Below, piece by piece: positions 11,713-19,742 of a stretch of 24,469 nucleotides of DNA (position 1 is its first letter; each line of letters begins with the position of its first letter). Position numbers and translations under genes: made by a program. Origin of the DNA: a virus; the IMG/VR virus record IMGVR_UViG_3300042861_000386, positions 1 through 24,469 of that record; one strand, given 5' to 3'. The notes below the pieces were generated by a model. It was not told where the DNA came from. It did no database searches and saw nothing but the letters and a program-made list of their open reading frames with translations.

Positions 11713-13451
11713 TGACTTATTCAGATTACAACATAATAATTCCAAACGGAAAATATACAGGTCAGGTTTATACAACTTGCCCGAAATGTAGCCATGAGCG
11801 TAAAAAGAAAACTGATAAATGTTTAGGAGTTAATTTAGATAAACAAGTTTGGCATTGTAACCATTGTAATTATAAAGGTTGGTTACCTAAGCAAATTCAA
11901 ATTGATGAAAAAGTCTATGTTAAACCTGAATGGAAAAACAAAACAGAATTATCAGACAAAGCAATTAAGTGGTTTGAAAAAAGATGTATAGACCAGCAGA
12001 CTTTAATAACTTGGAAAATTACCGAAGGTTTAGAGTGGATGCCACAAACTCAAAAAGAAGAAAATACAATTCACTTTAATTACTTTGATGAAAACAATGA
12101 ATTGATAAATGTTAAATATAGGGATGGCAGAAAGTCTTTTAAACTCCATAAAGATTCTAAACTTATATTTTATGGTTTAAACTTGTTTAAATTCGATTTA
12201 AACACTTTTTTAGTAGAAGGTGAGATTGACGCACTTTCAATATATAAAAGTGGCTATAAAAACGTTTTAAGCGTTCCTAATGGCGCAAATGTTTCTAATA
12301 ACAATCTTCAATACTTTGATTACATTTCTGAAAGATTTAACGAAACTCCTGTAATTTATCTTTGTTTTGATAATGATAATGCTGGAAGACAATTAACAGA
12401 AGAGTTTGCAACAAGGTTAGGTAAAGAAAAATGTAAGTTAGTTATTTTTAAAGATTGTAAAGATGCAAACGAATGTTTAATTAAATACGGGATACAAGGT
12501 ATAATTGAATCAATACAGGATGCAAAAGATTATCCACTTGAAGGTGTGTTTACTATTCAAGACATGGAAAATGAAATCTTTGATTTATATGAAAACGGAT
12601 TAGATAGGGGAGTTAATGTAGGCTTTGAGAAATTTGATAGACTACTAACTTTTGTAAAAGGTTACATTACAACAATTACAGGAATACCTGGTCATGGTAA
12701 ATCTGATTTTTTAGATGAAATTGTTATTCGATTAATGTTAGGTCATGGATGGAAAACAGCTTTTTTCTCACCTGAAAATAAACCGACAAAACTTCATTTC
12801 AGTAAAATAGCAAGAAAGATAATTGGAAAAAGTTGGGATTCACAATACAGAAATAGAATGAATCAACTTGAAGTAAAAATCTGCATGAAGGCAATGAATG
12901 AAAAAATATGGTTTATTAAACCTGAAAAAGATTTTACACTTGAAAGTATTTTAGAACATATTAAAAATTTAAAGATTAGATACGGATTAGATGCCTTTGT
13001 AATTGATGCTTGGAATAAATTAGAACACAAATACAATCAAAGTGAAACTAAATATATTGGAGAAAGTTTAGAAAAAATATCTGTATTTTGTGAACAATAT
13101 AATTTGCATTGTTTTTTAGTTGCTCATCCACGAAAAATAAATAAGGATAAACAAAGCGGAAAATATGAAATACCTAACCTTTATGATATTGCTGGGAGTT
13201 CAAACTTTTACAATAAAACAGATAACGGAATTTCTGTTTACAGAACAGGAGAAAATAAAACATTTGTTTACGTTCAGAAAGTTAAATTTTCACATTGGGG
13301 AACTATTGGTCATTCAGAATACACTTATGATTTAAGTTCAGGAAGATATATTGAAGATGGGACATTCCATACAGCAGATAGTTGGGTAACAGTTGAACAG
13401 TCAACAATGGAAGAAAATAAAGAATTTTTAAACGAAAAAGATCCTTTTTAA
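11712..13451 (+). CDS. TOPRIM primase-helicase (T7 gp4 / Twinkle-like)
   Basis: A 579-residue protein. It has an N-terminal zinc ribbon (Cys23-x2-Cys26 ... Cys49-x2-Cys52), a TOPRIM domain with FLVEGEIDALSIYKSG (about 167-182) and LCFDNDNAGRQ (about 216-226), and a RecA-like helicase domain with Walker A GIPGHGKS (about 323-330), then KTAFFSPENKPTKLH and DAFVIDAWNKLEHK (Walker-B region). A C-terminal segment (VYVQKVKFSHWGTIG) fits the last motif. This architecture unwinds DNA and makes primers at the phage fork. All key residues look intact. It overlaps the preceding gene by one base. A short structured gap follows. Confidence 0.9.
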   Translation: MTYSDYNIIIPNGKYTGQVYTTCPKCSHERKKKTDKCLGVNLDKQVWHCNHCNYKGWLPKQIQIDEKVYVKPEWKNKTELSDKAIKWFEKRCIDQQTLITWKITEGLEWMPQTQKEENTIHFNYFDENNELINVKYRDGRKSFKLHKDSKLIFYGLNLFKFDLNTFLVEGEIDALSIYKSGYKNVLSVPNGANVSNNNLQYFDYISERFNETPVIYLCFDNDNAGRQLTEEFATRLGKEKCKLVIFKDCKDANECLIKYGIQGIIESIQDAKDYPLEGVFTIQDMENEIFDLYENGLDRGVNVGFEKFDRLLTFVKGYITTITGIPGHGKSDFLDEIVIRLMLGHGWKTAFFSPENKPTKLHFSKIARKIIGKSWDSQYRNRMNQLEVKICMKAMNEKIWFIKPEKDFTLESILEHIKNLKIRYGLDAFVIDAWNKLEHKYNQSETKYIGESLEKISVFCEQYNLHCFLVAHPRKINKDKQSGKYEIPNLYDIAGSSNFYNKTDNGISVYRTGENKTFVYVQKVKFSHWGTIGHSEYTYDLSSGRYIEDGTFHTADSWVTVEQSTMEENKEFLNEKDPF

Positions 13452-13495
13452 AACTAAAGCAACAAGGTAAAACATTTGATAATTTAAAAAGAATA

Positions 13496-13549
13496 TGATG
13501 TTATGAATATAACGGCATCAAGCTAAGCCCTCGTTTTAATGGGGCTTAG
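13496..13549 (+). ncRNA. Two-hairpin structured intergenic RNA
   Basis: In the 162-base gap after the helicase gene. Hairpin 1: TGAT (13496-13499) with ATCA (13517-13520) and GTTAT (13500-13504) with ATAAC (13509-13513), a 3-base bulge (GGC). Hairpin 2: CTAAGCCC (13523-13530) with GGGCTTAG (13542-13549), loop 11 bases. They are two bases apart. No T-run follows, so this is not a normal terminator. The rest of the gap holds an AG-rich stretch (AGAAGGGGAGAAA, 13578-13590) and an A-rich start leader. It may be a cis leader element for 13614 or an mRNA 3' end stabiliser. Confidence 0.45.
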
Positions 13550-13613
13550 GTTGTGTTAGGTATCAGTATTTTTAAACAGAAGGGGAGAAATTAAAAACTA
13601 AAATTATTATATT

Positions 13614-13931
13614 ATGAATAAAATAACAGAAGCAAGTAAGGCGTTAAATGATAATTTAAACCTACTAAACGAGGCAAAGATTTTAGAATTAGAAGCTCAT
13701 ATTTGGGATTTAAAATCAACGATATTTAATCAAGAACAACTAATTGAAAGAAACAGAAAATATCACAATGGTACTTTATTACAATTAGGGAAAGCTAAAC
13801 ATGTAATTGATTTAATGAAAATTATGTTGATTGGAGCTGAAAAACAAGATTTTGTAATTTATCCAAGCAGCGATAAAACCCCAAATTATTTAGATTTAAT
13901 TGCTAATAAAATTGCAGAATATGAAAAATGA
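13614..13931 (+). CDS. Coiled-coil protein of unknown function
   Basis: A 105-residue protein, helical with regular Leu/Ile spacing (ALNDNLNLLNEAKILELEAH, then IWDLKSTIFNQEQLIERNRK). A coiled-coil is likely. No domain recognised. It is preceded by the two-hairpin element (13496-13549) and overlaps the next gene by 11 bases. Confidence 0.55.
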   Translation: MNKITEASKALNDNLNLLNEAKILELEAHIWDLKSTIFNQEQLIERNRKYHNGTLLQLGKAKHVIDLMKIMLIGAEKQDFVIYPSSDKTPNYLDLIANKIAEYEK

Positions 13932-14145
13932 TATTAAAGAAAAAATTTTAAATAGCTATCAAGCTACATTTGCCCTAAGTAAAACAAGCAAAAATCAAAT
14001 TTATATGGCTATGGAAGAATACGCTAAGTTAAAACTAAAAGATGCTTATTTAGAAGGCTTTGAAAATGGATGGGAACGAAAAGAAGGTGGAGTAAGTTCT
14101 TTTGGCGTAAGTGAAGATTTAGCAGATAAATATGTTGGTAGGTAA
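13921..14145 (+). CDS. Small unknown protein
   Basis: A 74-residue protein starting MKNDIKEKILNSYQATFALS. An upstream in-frame start (13900) adds only seven residues inside the previous gene, so ATG 13921 is preferred. The body (MAMEEYAKLKLKDAYLEGFE, NGWERKEGG) is the common pattern of small phage proteins near replication genes. No function known. Module B follows its stop. Confidence 0.55.
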   Translation: MKNDIKEKILNSYQATFALSKTSKNQIYMAMEEYAKLKLKDAYLEGFENGWERKEGGVSSFGVSEDLADKYVGR

Positions 14146-14176
14146 CACTACACACAGGTGGGGAGGGTTTAAAAAT

Positions 14177-14226
14177 ATTGTACCTAACTTACATCTTTGC
14201 GCTATAAAGTAGCGACTTATTTAAAA
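14177..14226 (+). repeat. Duplicated regulatory module, copy B
   Basis: Matches copy A (6571-6620) at 42 of 50 positions, with the same ATTG, CTAACTTACATCTTTG, CGCTA/TAGCG and ACTTATTTAAAA. Its hairpin loop is TAAAG where copy A has CTTTA, so the 15-base hairpins (14200-14214 and 6594-6608) are exact reverse complements. It is followed by an A-rich leader and ATG 14248. It is the last regulatory element before the sigma-like gene and the glycan cassette. Confidence 0.7.
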
Positions 14227-14247
14227 ATTAACTAAAAACAAATAAAC

Positions 14248-14400
14248 ATGAAAACAAACAATCAAACAAATCTATCACTAATTTCTAAAACAGAATGGTG
14301 GGTAAAAAAATTAGATGTAAACTCAATTAGAGGAACTTTCGACTGGAATCAATACATGAAATATTTAAAGGCATTAGCAAATGAAAATAAAAAAAACTGA
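14248..14400 (+). CDS. 50-residue protein directly after module B
   Basis: A short open frame starting MKTNNQTNLSLISKTEWWVK and ending in KALANENKKN, with three Trp residues in a basic context. Its ATG follows the A-rich leader of module B, the same layout as the gene after module A. No family recognised. It overlaps the 25-residue frame at 14381. Being short, its coding status rests on start context, Trp content and operon position. Confidence 0.5.
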   Translation: MKTNNQTNLSLISKTEWWVKKLDVNSIRGTFDWNQYMKYLKALANENKKN

Positions 14401-14458
14401 TATTCAATTTATTTTAATTGCTGTTTTCTTATTAGTTTGTTTAATTTTGTCTAAGTGA
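14381..14458 (+). CDS. 25-residue single-span membrane peptide
   Basis: MKIKKTDIQFILIAVFLLVC then five more residues. The basic N-terminus and one clear hydrophobic span make a typical tiny membrane peptide. The start lies inside the preceding frame, and the stop overlaps the GTG start of the sigma-like gene (GTGA). Tight packing supports expression; function unknown. Confidence 0.4.
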   Translation: MKIKKTDIQFILIAVFLLVCLILSK

Positions 14459-14952
14459 TTAGTGAGCTAGTAAATAACAAAATCTACAAACAAATTACTC
14501 GGAATGTATGCCACAATCACGAATTACAGGATGACCTCCACTTTGAAGCTGTTTTAGTTATCATTGAAAAGAAATTTGACTTAACAGAAATTAGAAACCT
14601 TAAGCACTTTTTTTCAGCAGTAGTTTGGAGAACCTGGCATTCAAATAAATTTAGAAAAAAGTATTTTGTAGATCATGTTAAGTTTGTAGACAATTTAAAC
14701 GAAATTATAGAAGAAAAAGAAAATATTGATTATTCAGTATTGATTAACTTTCTCGAAAGTTCACCACAAAATGAAACAGAATTTTATGAAGTCAATTTAC
14801 TAAGATTGTATATTTTACATGGCGATGCAAAGAAATTAAGCAATAAAACAAAGATACCTTACAGAACAGTAGCAAACGATATTAAATTAATCAAAGACAA
14901 ACTCAAACGAAAGCACAATGAAAAAAATTCTGATAAAGGCGAACATGGGTAA
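14455..14952 (+). CDS. Sigma-factor-like protein, probable phage transcription switch
   Basis: A 165-residue protein. The N-terminal part (RNVCHNHELQDDLHFEAVLV) has the acidic/aromatic pattern of sigma region 2. The C-terminal part (GDAKKLSNKTKIPYRTVAND, then IKLIKDKLKRK) reads as a region-4 helix-turn-helix. The size fits an ECF-like or phage sigma factor. The start is GTG, since no in-frame ATG gives the N-terminal domain. Its gene follows module B and precedes the glycan cassette and terminase genes, so a role in late or middle gene control is plausible. The region-2 match is loose, so it may instead be a related DNA-binding regulator. Confidence 0.6.
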   Translation: MISELVNNKIYKQITRNVCHNHELQDDLHFEAVLVIIEKKFDLTEIRNLKHFFSAVVWRTWHSNKFRKKYFVDHVKFVDNLNEIIEEKENIDYSVLINFLESSPQNETEFYEVNLLRLYILHGDAKKLSNKTKIPYRTVANDIKLIKDKLKRKHNEKNSDKGEHG

Positions 14953-15958
14953 CCTTAATGGGTTATCTTTTCACCGATTAATAGTTCCATTCTCAAAAGT
15001 ATCCGACATGGTAGATTTTCAATGTGATGTATTTCCTGACTTAGATGCAGCAACAGATGAACAGCTTAAACAGTATTCAGCAGTAGTTTATCAAAGAGAA
15101 ATTGATACAAACGGAAAATCACTAGAGATAATTAAAAAGTATCATTCATTAGGAATTAAAGTAATATTTGATATTGACGATATTTGGTCGTTGCCTAAAA
15201 GCCATTATTTAAGTAGATTATATGAAATTCACAACATACCAGGTCAAACAGTTGAAATACTTAAAAATGTAGATTTAGTAATTACTACTACCAAACATTT
15301 AGCATCTAAGATTAAAAAGTACAATAAGAATGTTGAGGTAATTCCTAACTGTTTAGATCACGAAGACGAACAATGGAAACCAAACAAAACTAAAAGCGAG
15401 AAAATAAGGTTTGGCTACATTGCAGGAATTTTCCACAAAGAAGATATTTCAATCTTAGAAATGCCTATTCGTAAAGTATTAAGGCATGATATAAACGCTC
15501 AATTTGTTTTAGGTGGTTACAATGATAATGCAGATTATAACTATTATGAAAAGGTAATGAGTGGTGGAACTTTAACCGACAAATATCAAAGAGTTTACAG
15601 CTTACCAGTTCACGATTATGGAAAGGCTTATAATGATACTGATGTTAGCTTAATCCCATTGCAATCTAACTCATTTACCGAATGCAAAAGCGAAATAAAG
15701 TTACTTGAAGCTGGTTTACATGGCAATCCTGCAATCGTTTCAGATGTACTACCTTATAACATATTCCCAAAAGAAACTGCAATCTTTTTAAATAATAGTG
15801 ATATTAATGGCTGGTACAAGGCAATAAGAAACCTAAGCAAAGATGAATCTATGCGTAAAGAATACGCAGAAAGTTTACAAAAATATATTGAAAAACATTA
15901 TAACATAAACAAATGGACACAAGTAAGAAAACAGATTTTACAATCGGTATTGGCGTAA
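14918..15958 (+). CDS. GT4-type glycosyltransferase
   Basis: A 346-residue GT-B fold enzyme. The N-terminal domain has a possible acceptor region (NLNGLSFHRLIVPFSKV) and FDIDDIWSLPKSHYL (84-98). Then LVITTTKHLASKIKKY and VEVIPNCLD lead into the C-terminal nucleotide-sugar domain (IRFGYIAGIFHKEDI, then VLGGYNDN). The signature glutamates sit in CKSEIKLLEAGLHGNPAIVS (about 256-275). No membrane segment or signal peptide is seen, so it acts in the cytosol. The 35-base overlap with the sigma-like gene suggests coupling; a second possible start is the ATG at 14945. It is the first of seven adjacent glycan genes. Confidence 0.85.
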   Translation: MKKILIKANMGNLNGLSFHRLIVPFSKVSDMVDFQCDVFPDLDAATDEQLKQYSAVVYQREIDTNGKSLEIIKKYHSLGIKVIFDIDDIWSLPKSHYLSRLYEIHNIPGQTVEILKNVDLVITTTKHLASKIKKYNKNVEVIPNCLDHEDEQWKPNKTKSEKIRFGYIAGIFHKEDISILEMPIRKVLRHDINAQFVLGGYNDNADYNYYEKVMSGGTLTDKYQRVYSLPVHDYGKAYNDTDVSLIPLQSNSFTECKSEIKLLEAGLHGNPAIVSDVLPYNIFPKETAIFLNNSDINGWYKAIRNLSKDESMRKEYAESLQKYIEKHYNINKWTQVRKQILQSVLA

Positions 15959-16569
15959 CTACAACTCCAAATCGCAAAGATAATGTAGATAGGTGGCTGC
16001 ATTACTTTGAGAAACATAAACCTAAAAACTATCATTTACATATTCACGAAGATGTAAACTACAAAGGTGTTGCATACTCAAAAAATCAAAACTTATACAC
16101 TTTAAGGGATTGTGATTTTATTTTCTTATTTGACGATGACTGTTATCCATTTGAAAATAATTGGGCTGAATATTTTATTAATTCAGGATATAATCACTTA
16201 CTATACTTAGAACCAAGTCATAATTTAAAAGCTAAAATAAACGATTTAGAGATATATCATGATTGTGGAGGTGTGTTTATATACTTAACAAAAGAAGTAT
16301 TAAATAAAGTAGGTTATTTTAATTCTGAGTATGGGCAATATGGATTTGAACACGCTGGTTATTCAAACAGAATTTATAAAGCAGGATTAACCAATGCTCC
16401 TTACCAACAATTAACAGGAACTGATAAATACATTTGCGCCTTAGATTATATTATTGAACACAAATCAAGTATTCCTGAATATAAAAAAGGAAAGTTAATA
16501 GAAGAAAATCGAAAAGTATTTATAAAGGAATTGCAAAGCGAAACTATTTTTTATAACTTTGAAGAGTGA
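15913..16569 (+). CDS. Glycosyltransferase, GT-A (GT2-like)
   Basis: A 218-residue protein. It opens with TIGIGVTTTPNRKDN and has FIFLFDDDCYPFENNW, with the acidic metal/nucleotide-sugar motif at 74-76. The C-terminal part contains DCGGVFIYLTKEVLNKVG and GQYGFEHAGYSNRIYKAG, like the acceptor region of GT2 enzymes. No membrane helix. It overlaps the preceding gene by 46 bases and the next by four. Substrate unknown; the donor would have to come from the host pool, as no sugar nucleotide synthesis gene is visible. Confidence 0.75.
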   Translation: MDTSKKTDFTIGIGVTTTPNRKDNVDRWLHYFEKHKPKNYHLHIHEDVNYKGVAYSKNQNLYTLRDCDFIFLFDDDCYPFENNWAEYFINSGYNHLLYLEPSHNLKAKINDLEIYHDCGGVFIYLTKEVLNKVGYFNSEYGQYGFEHAGYSNRIYKAGLTNAPYQQLTGTDKYICALDYIIEHKSSIPEYKKGKLIEENRKVFIKELQSETIFYNFEE

Positions 16570-17264
16570 ACGAACACATACTTTTTAAACTAGCAACTCG
16601 CAGCAGACCACAAAAGGCAAAAAAAGCAATTGATAATATCATAATGCTTTGTAATTCAATGAATTATACCATTTTAGTTAGTATTGATGAAGATGACGAA
16701 AGTATGTTTGGTTTTAGTTATCCTGATGACAATGTATTTATAAGTAGAGGCACTTCTAAAAATAAAATAGATGCCATTAATCGAGACATGGATATTTTTG
16801 AAGGTTGGGACATTTTAATCAATACTTCAGATGACATGGTATTTGAAATTAAAGGTTTTGACAATATAATTAGACAAGACTTTAAAGGAAACTACGACCA
16901 GGTTCTTCATTATTCAGATGGCAATCAACACGCAAACATTATGACAATGAGTATAATGGGATTTGATTATTATAATCGTTTTAATTACATTTACCATCCT
17001 GATTATAAGTCTTTATGGTGTGATTGTGAAGCTACTGAAGTAGCACATCTACTAGGTAAATATGAGTACATGGGAGATGAAAAAGTATTATTTACTCACA
17101 GGCATCCTGCATGGGGATTATCTGAATACGATGAACAATACAGAAAGACTGAAAGTCAAGAAATGTGGAACACAGACTATAATTTGTTTAAATATAGAAA
17201 GTCAGAAGATTATTTTTTACCTAAACATTTAATTATAAATAAACCTAAATACAATAATGTATAG
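16566..17264 (+). CDS. Glycosyltransferase-like protein, GT-A
   Basis: A 232-residue protein with an N-terminal FKLATRSRPQKAKKAIDNII, a strand (YTILVSIDEDDESM), and DILINTSDDMVFEIKGFDN with Asp89-Asp90 in the position of the metal motif. The C-terminal half has VLFTHRHPAWG and an aromatic tail. The start codon is GTG (16566), overlapping the upstream stop by four bases. The motif set is that of a diverged glycosyltransferase; the acceptor cannot be read from sequence. Confidence 0.65.
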   Translation: MNEHILFKLATRSRPQKAKKAIDNIIMLCNSMNYTILVSIDEDDESMFGFSYPDDNVFISRGTSKNKIDAINRDMDIFEGWDILINTSDDMVFEIKGFDNIIRQDFKGNYDQVLHYSDGNQHANIMTMSIMGFDYYNRFNYIYHPDYKSLWCDCEATEVAHLLGKYEYMGDEKVLFTHRHPAWGLSEYDEQYRKTESQEMWNTDYNLFKYRKSEDYFLPKHLIINKPKYNNV

Positions 17265-17859
17265 TCAAAATAACGAAGAACAAATTATAATAGAATACTT
17301 TAAAGATTTTAAAGGTCATTTACTAGATATTGGAGCAAATGATGGTGTAACTTTATCAAACAGCAGAAAGTTAATTGAATTAGGTTGGAGTGCAGATTTA
17401 GTTGAACCTGCTCCTATTCCATTTAAACAATTACAAGAACTTTACAAAGAAAACAACAAAGTTAAATTACATAATTGCGCTATAAGTGATTTTACTGGCA
17501 TAACTTCATTTTATGTTAGTGGTGAACATTTAGGCAAAGGTGATAGTGGTTTGCTTTCTACTTTATCAATTAAGGATAAACAAAAATGGGAAGGCACAAC
17601 TGATTATTTTGATTTGACAGTTCAAACTTATAGTTGGCAAGATTTTGATAAATCAAAGAAATATGACTTTATTAGTATAGATGCTGAAGGATTTGACTTG
17701 TCAATACTTAAACAAATAAACTTAGATGAATTTAATGTTCAAATGGTTTGTGTTGAACATAATAACATAAATACTCAATTTTATATGGAATATTTAGAAT
17801 CATTCTATTTTCAACCAATTTTAATAAATAACGAAAACATAATAGCAGTAATATCATGA
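17257..17859 (+). CDS. FkbM-family methyltransferase
   Basis: A 200-residue Rossmann-fold methyltransferase. The cofactor motif HLLDIGANDGVTLSNS (21-36) is followed by ADLVEPAPIPFKQLQEL, HNCAISDFTG, and KKYDFISIDAEGFDLSIL (about 134-151). These are the FkbM hallmarks. FkbM enzymes usually O-methylate sugars. The neighbours, glycosyltransferases upstream and a TylF-like methyltransferase downstream, fit a role in methylating a glycan. It overlaps the previous gene by eight bases and the next by four. Confidence 0.9.
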   Translation: MYSQNNEEQIIIEYFKDFKGHLLDIGANDGVTLSNSRKLIELGWSADLVEPAPIPFKQLQELYKENNKVKLHNCAISDFTGITSFYVSGEHLGKGDSGLLSTLSIKDKQKWEGTTDYFDLTVQTYSWQDFDKSKKYDFISIDAEGFDLSILKQINLDEFNVQMVCVEHNNINTQFYMEYLESFYFQPILINNENIIAVIS

Positions 17860-18470
17860 GAGTTCATCCTGTTTATAGTTCTGAAGAGGTTTTAATGTTT
17901 ACCTATAAAATGTCAATTGATATTTTAGAAAAAGATATTAAAGGAGATTTTATTGAATGTGGAGTTGCTGCTGGTAGTCAAATAGGTGCAATGCAACAGG
18001 CAATGTTAGATAAACAAATATCAAGAACTATTTGGGGGTTTGATAGTTTTGAAGGAATACCATTTGCAGGAATTAATGATACAGAACAACCAGGAATAGG
18101 TGAAATTGATATAAATAAAATTGGAGTATTAGAAACAACAAGTATTGCATCATATTCACAAGAAGATGTATTAAAAAACTTTCAATTATGGAATTTACCA
18201 ACTAATAATTTAAAATTGATAAAAGGATGGTTTGAAAATACAATTGAACCAACATCAAAAGAAATAAAAGAAATTGCAATGTTAAGATTAGATGGTGATT
18301 TATATTCATCTACTTATGTTTGTTTAGAACATTTATTTGAAAAAGTAGTTATTGGTGGAATTATAATAATAGATGATTGGAATTTAACAGGATGTCAAAA
18401 AGCAGTAAAAAAGTTTATTGATGGAAGAAAAATAAAGAAATTTAACGAAATAGCATATTTTATAAAATGA
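17856..18470 (+). CDS. TylF/MycF-like macrocin O-methyltransferase family protein
   Basis: A 204-residue protein. It has GDFIECGVAAGSQIGAM (30-46), TIWGFDSFEGIPFAGI (about 62-77), IAMLRLDGDLYSSTYVCLEH and GGIIIIDDWNLTGCQKAVKK near the C-terminus. This is the TylF fold with the acidic residues that bind metal and cofactor. These enzymes methylate sugar hydroxyls in antibiotics and surface glycans. With the adjacent FkbM gene, two different hydroxyls could be methylated. It overlaps both neighbours by four bases. Confidence 0.9.
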   Translation: MRVHPVYSSEEVLMFTYKMSIDILEKDIKGDFIECGVAAGSQIGAMQQAMLDKQISRTIWGFDSFEGIPFAGINDTEQPGIGEIDINKIGVLETTSIASYSQEDVLKNFQLWNLPTNNLKLIKGWFENTIEPTSKEIKEIAMLRLDGDLYSSTYVCLEHLFEKVVIGGIIIIDDWNLTGCQKAVKKFIDGRKIKKFNEIAYFIK

Positions 18471-19048
18471 TTTTATCAATCCTTATTCCTACTGTACCTC
18501 AACGTGCTAACTTATTTTTAGAGTTACATACTGAAATAAATAAGCAGTTAGAGTTATCAAATTCTTTTGACTTAGTTGAGGTTATTTCAGATGATGCACC
18601 AAAAGGAACTAAAACAACAGGACAAAAAAGAAACGATTTACTAAATGCAGCGCAAGGAGAATATGTTTGGTTTATTGATGATGATGATATGATAATGCCT
18701 AATGCTATTTATAATATAATTACAGCTTTAGAACAGAAACCTGATGCACTAGCAATTAATGGAATAATGACAACTAATGGAAGAGATAAAAAAGAATGGT
18801 ATATCAGTAAGAATTTAGAATATACTGCTGACTGGTCAAAAGGTTATGAAATTTATTTAAGACCTACAAACCACATCACTCCAACTAAAAGAGATATTGC
18901 AAGGCTAATTAAATTTGAAGATAAAAGCAACTTTGAAGATTATGCTTATTGCATGGAACTCAAAAGATTAGGTTTAATTAAAACAGAAGTAGAAATAAAA
19001 GAACCTGTTTACCATTACAGATACCAAGACTATGACAAACTATACTAA
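18467..19048 (+). CDS. GT2-family glycosyltransferase
   Basis: A 193-residue protein with a GT-A N-terminal domain: LSILIPTVPQRANLFLEL (3-20), TTGQKRNDLLNAAQGEYV (50-67) and VWFIDDDDMIMPNAIYNI with the DDDD metal motif (71-74). The C-terminal part (NHITPTKRDIARLIKFED, then NFEDYAYCMELKRL) holds the Glu-Asp pair that often serves as base in GT2 enzymes. Slightly short for the family but the catalytic core is complete. It overlaps the next gene by 17 bases. Confidence 0.85.
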   Translation: MILSILIPTVPQRANLFLELHTEINKQLELSNSFDLVEVISDDAPKGTKTTGQKRNDLLNAAQGEYVWFIDDDDMIMPNAIYNIITALEQKPDALAINGIMTTNGRDKKEWYISKNLEYTADWSKGYEIYLRPTNHITPTKRDIARLIKFEDKSNFEDYAYCMELKRLGLIKTEVEIKEPVYHYRYQDYDKLY

Positions 19049-19742
19049 GGTAGCTATTGTTACTTTTTTTGATGAAAAGGATAAATACAAATTAGCAGGT
19101 AAAAGACAAGCAGAATCTTTACAGGCTATTAACTTTCCAATGGAAAACTATTTTCAGTTTAGAAATTTTGAACAAATTAATAGCCCTGAACATTCCGAGA
19201 TACCATACGCATTCAAACCTTATGCAATAAATGAAATTAAGAAAAAAGGATTTGAAATTGTAATTTGGATGGATAGTCCTGTTTACTGCATTAAGTCAAT
19301 TGATAAATTTATTGAATACATAAACATTAACGGTTTTATATTCTTTGACAATTTAGGTTATACAATAGGAGACTATACATCAGATGATTGTTTAAATAAC
19401 TATTCAATGAATAGAGATGAATCATTCAAACATCAAATGATAATGGCTTGTTTAATGGGATTTAATTTTAAGAACGAAAAAGCAAACAAACTATTTAAAG
19501 AATACTTAAAAGCTACAAATATAAAAGGATGTTATGAAGGAGACTGGACAAATGAAGCTAACCAAGTAAGTCAAGACAATAGAGTAAAAGGACATAGACA
19601 CGATCAATCAGTAATGAGTATTTTATTAGCAAAAGAGAAAATAAAACCTTTGCACCCTCATTCAACTTTCTTTGCTTATTTTGGAAATCCTGGTCATTTA
19701 CCACATGCAGAATCAGTTTGTTTATTAAGTCAAGGATACTAA
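19032..19742 (+). CDS. Glycosyltransferase-like protein (GT-A, GT8-like pattern)
   Basis: A 236-residue protein. The N-terminal segment (TKVAIVTFFDEKDKY) and EIVIWMDSPVYCIKSIDKFI (75-94) carry the strand and metal-site pattern of GT-A enzymes, with MDSP in place of the usual DxD. Later AYFGNPGHLPHAESV and HDQSVMSILLAK (about 197-208) resemble the C-terminal acceptor part. Such genes often sit with FkbM and GT2 genes. No membrane segment. Activity is likely but not proven because the central Asp motif is atypical. Confidence 0.65.
   Translation: MTNYTKVAIVTFFDEKDKYKLAGKRQAESLQAINFPMENYFQFRNFEQINSPEHSEIPYAFKPYAINEIKKKGFEIVIWMDSPVYCIKSIDKFIEYININGFIFFDNLGYTIGDYTSDDCLNNYSMNRDESFKHQMIMACLMGFNFKNEKANKLFKEYLKATNIKGCYEGDWTNEANQVSQDNRVKGHRHDQSVMSILLAKEKIKPLHPHSTFFAYFGNPGHLPHAESVCLLSQGY

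Noticed and set aside
13770-13777. Fourth GGTACTTT copy
   Set aside because: It lies in the middle of the coiled-coil gene with no start nearby, so it was not counted as regulatory.
17475-17485. Third copy of the module word TTGCGCTATAA
   Set aside because: It is inside the FkbM coding sequence at a conserved protein segment, lacks the flanking box and has no second hairpin arm.
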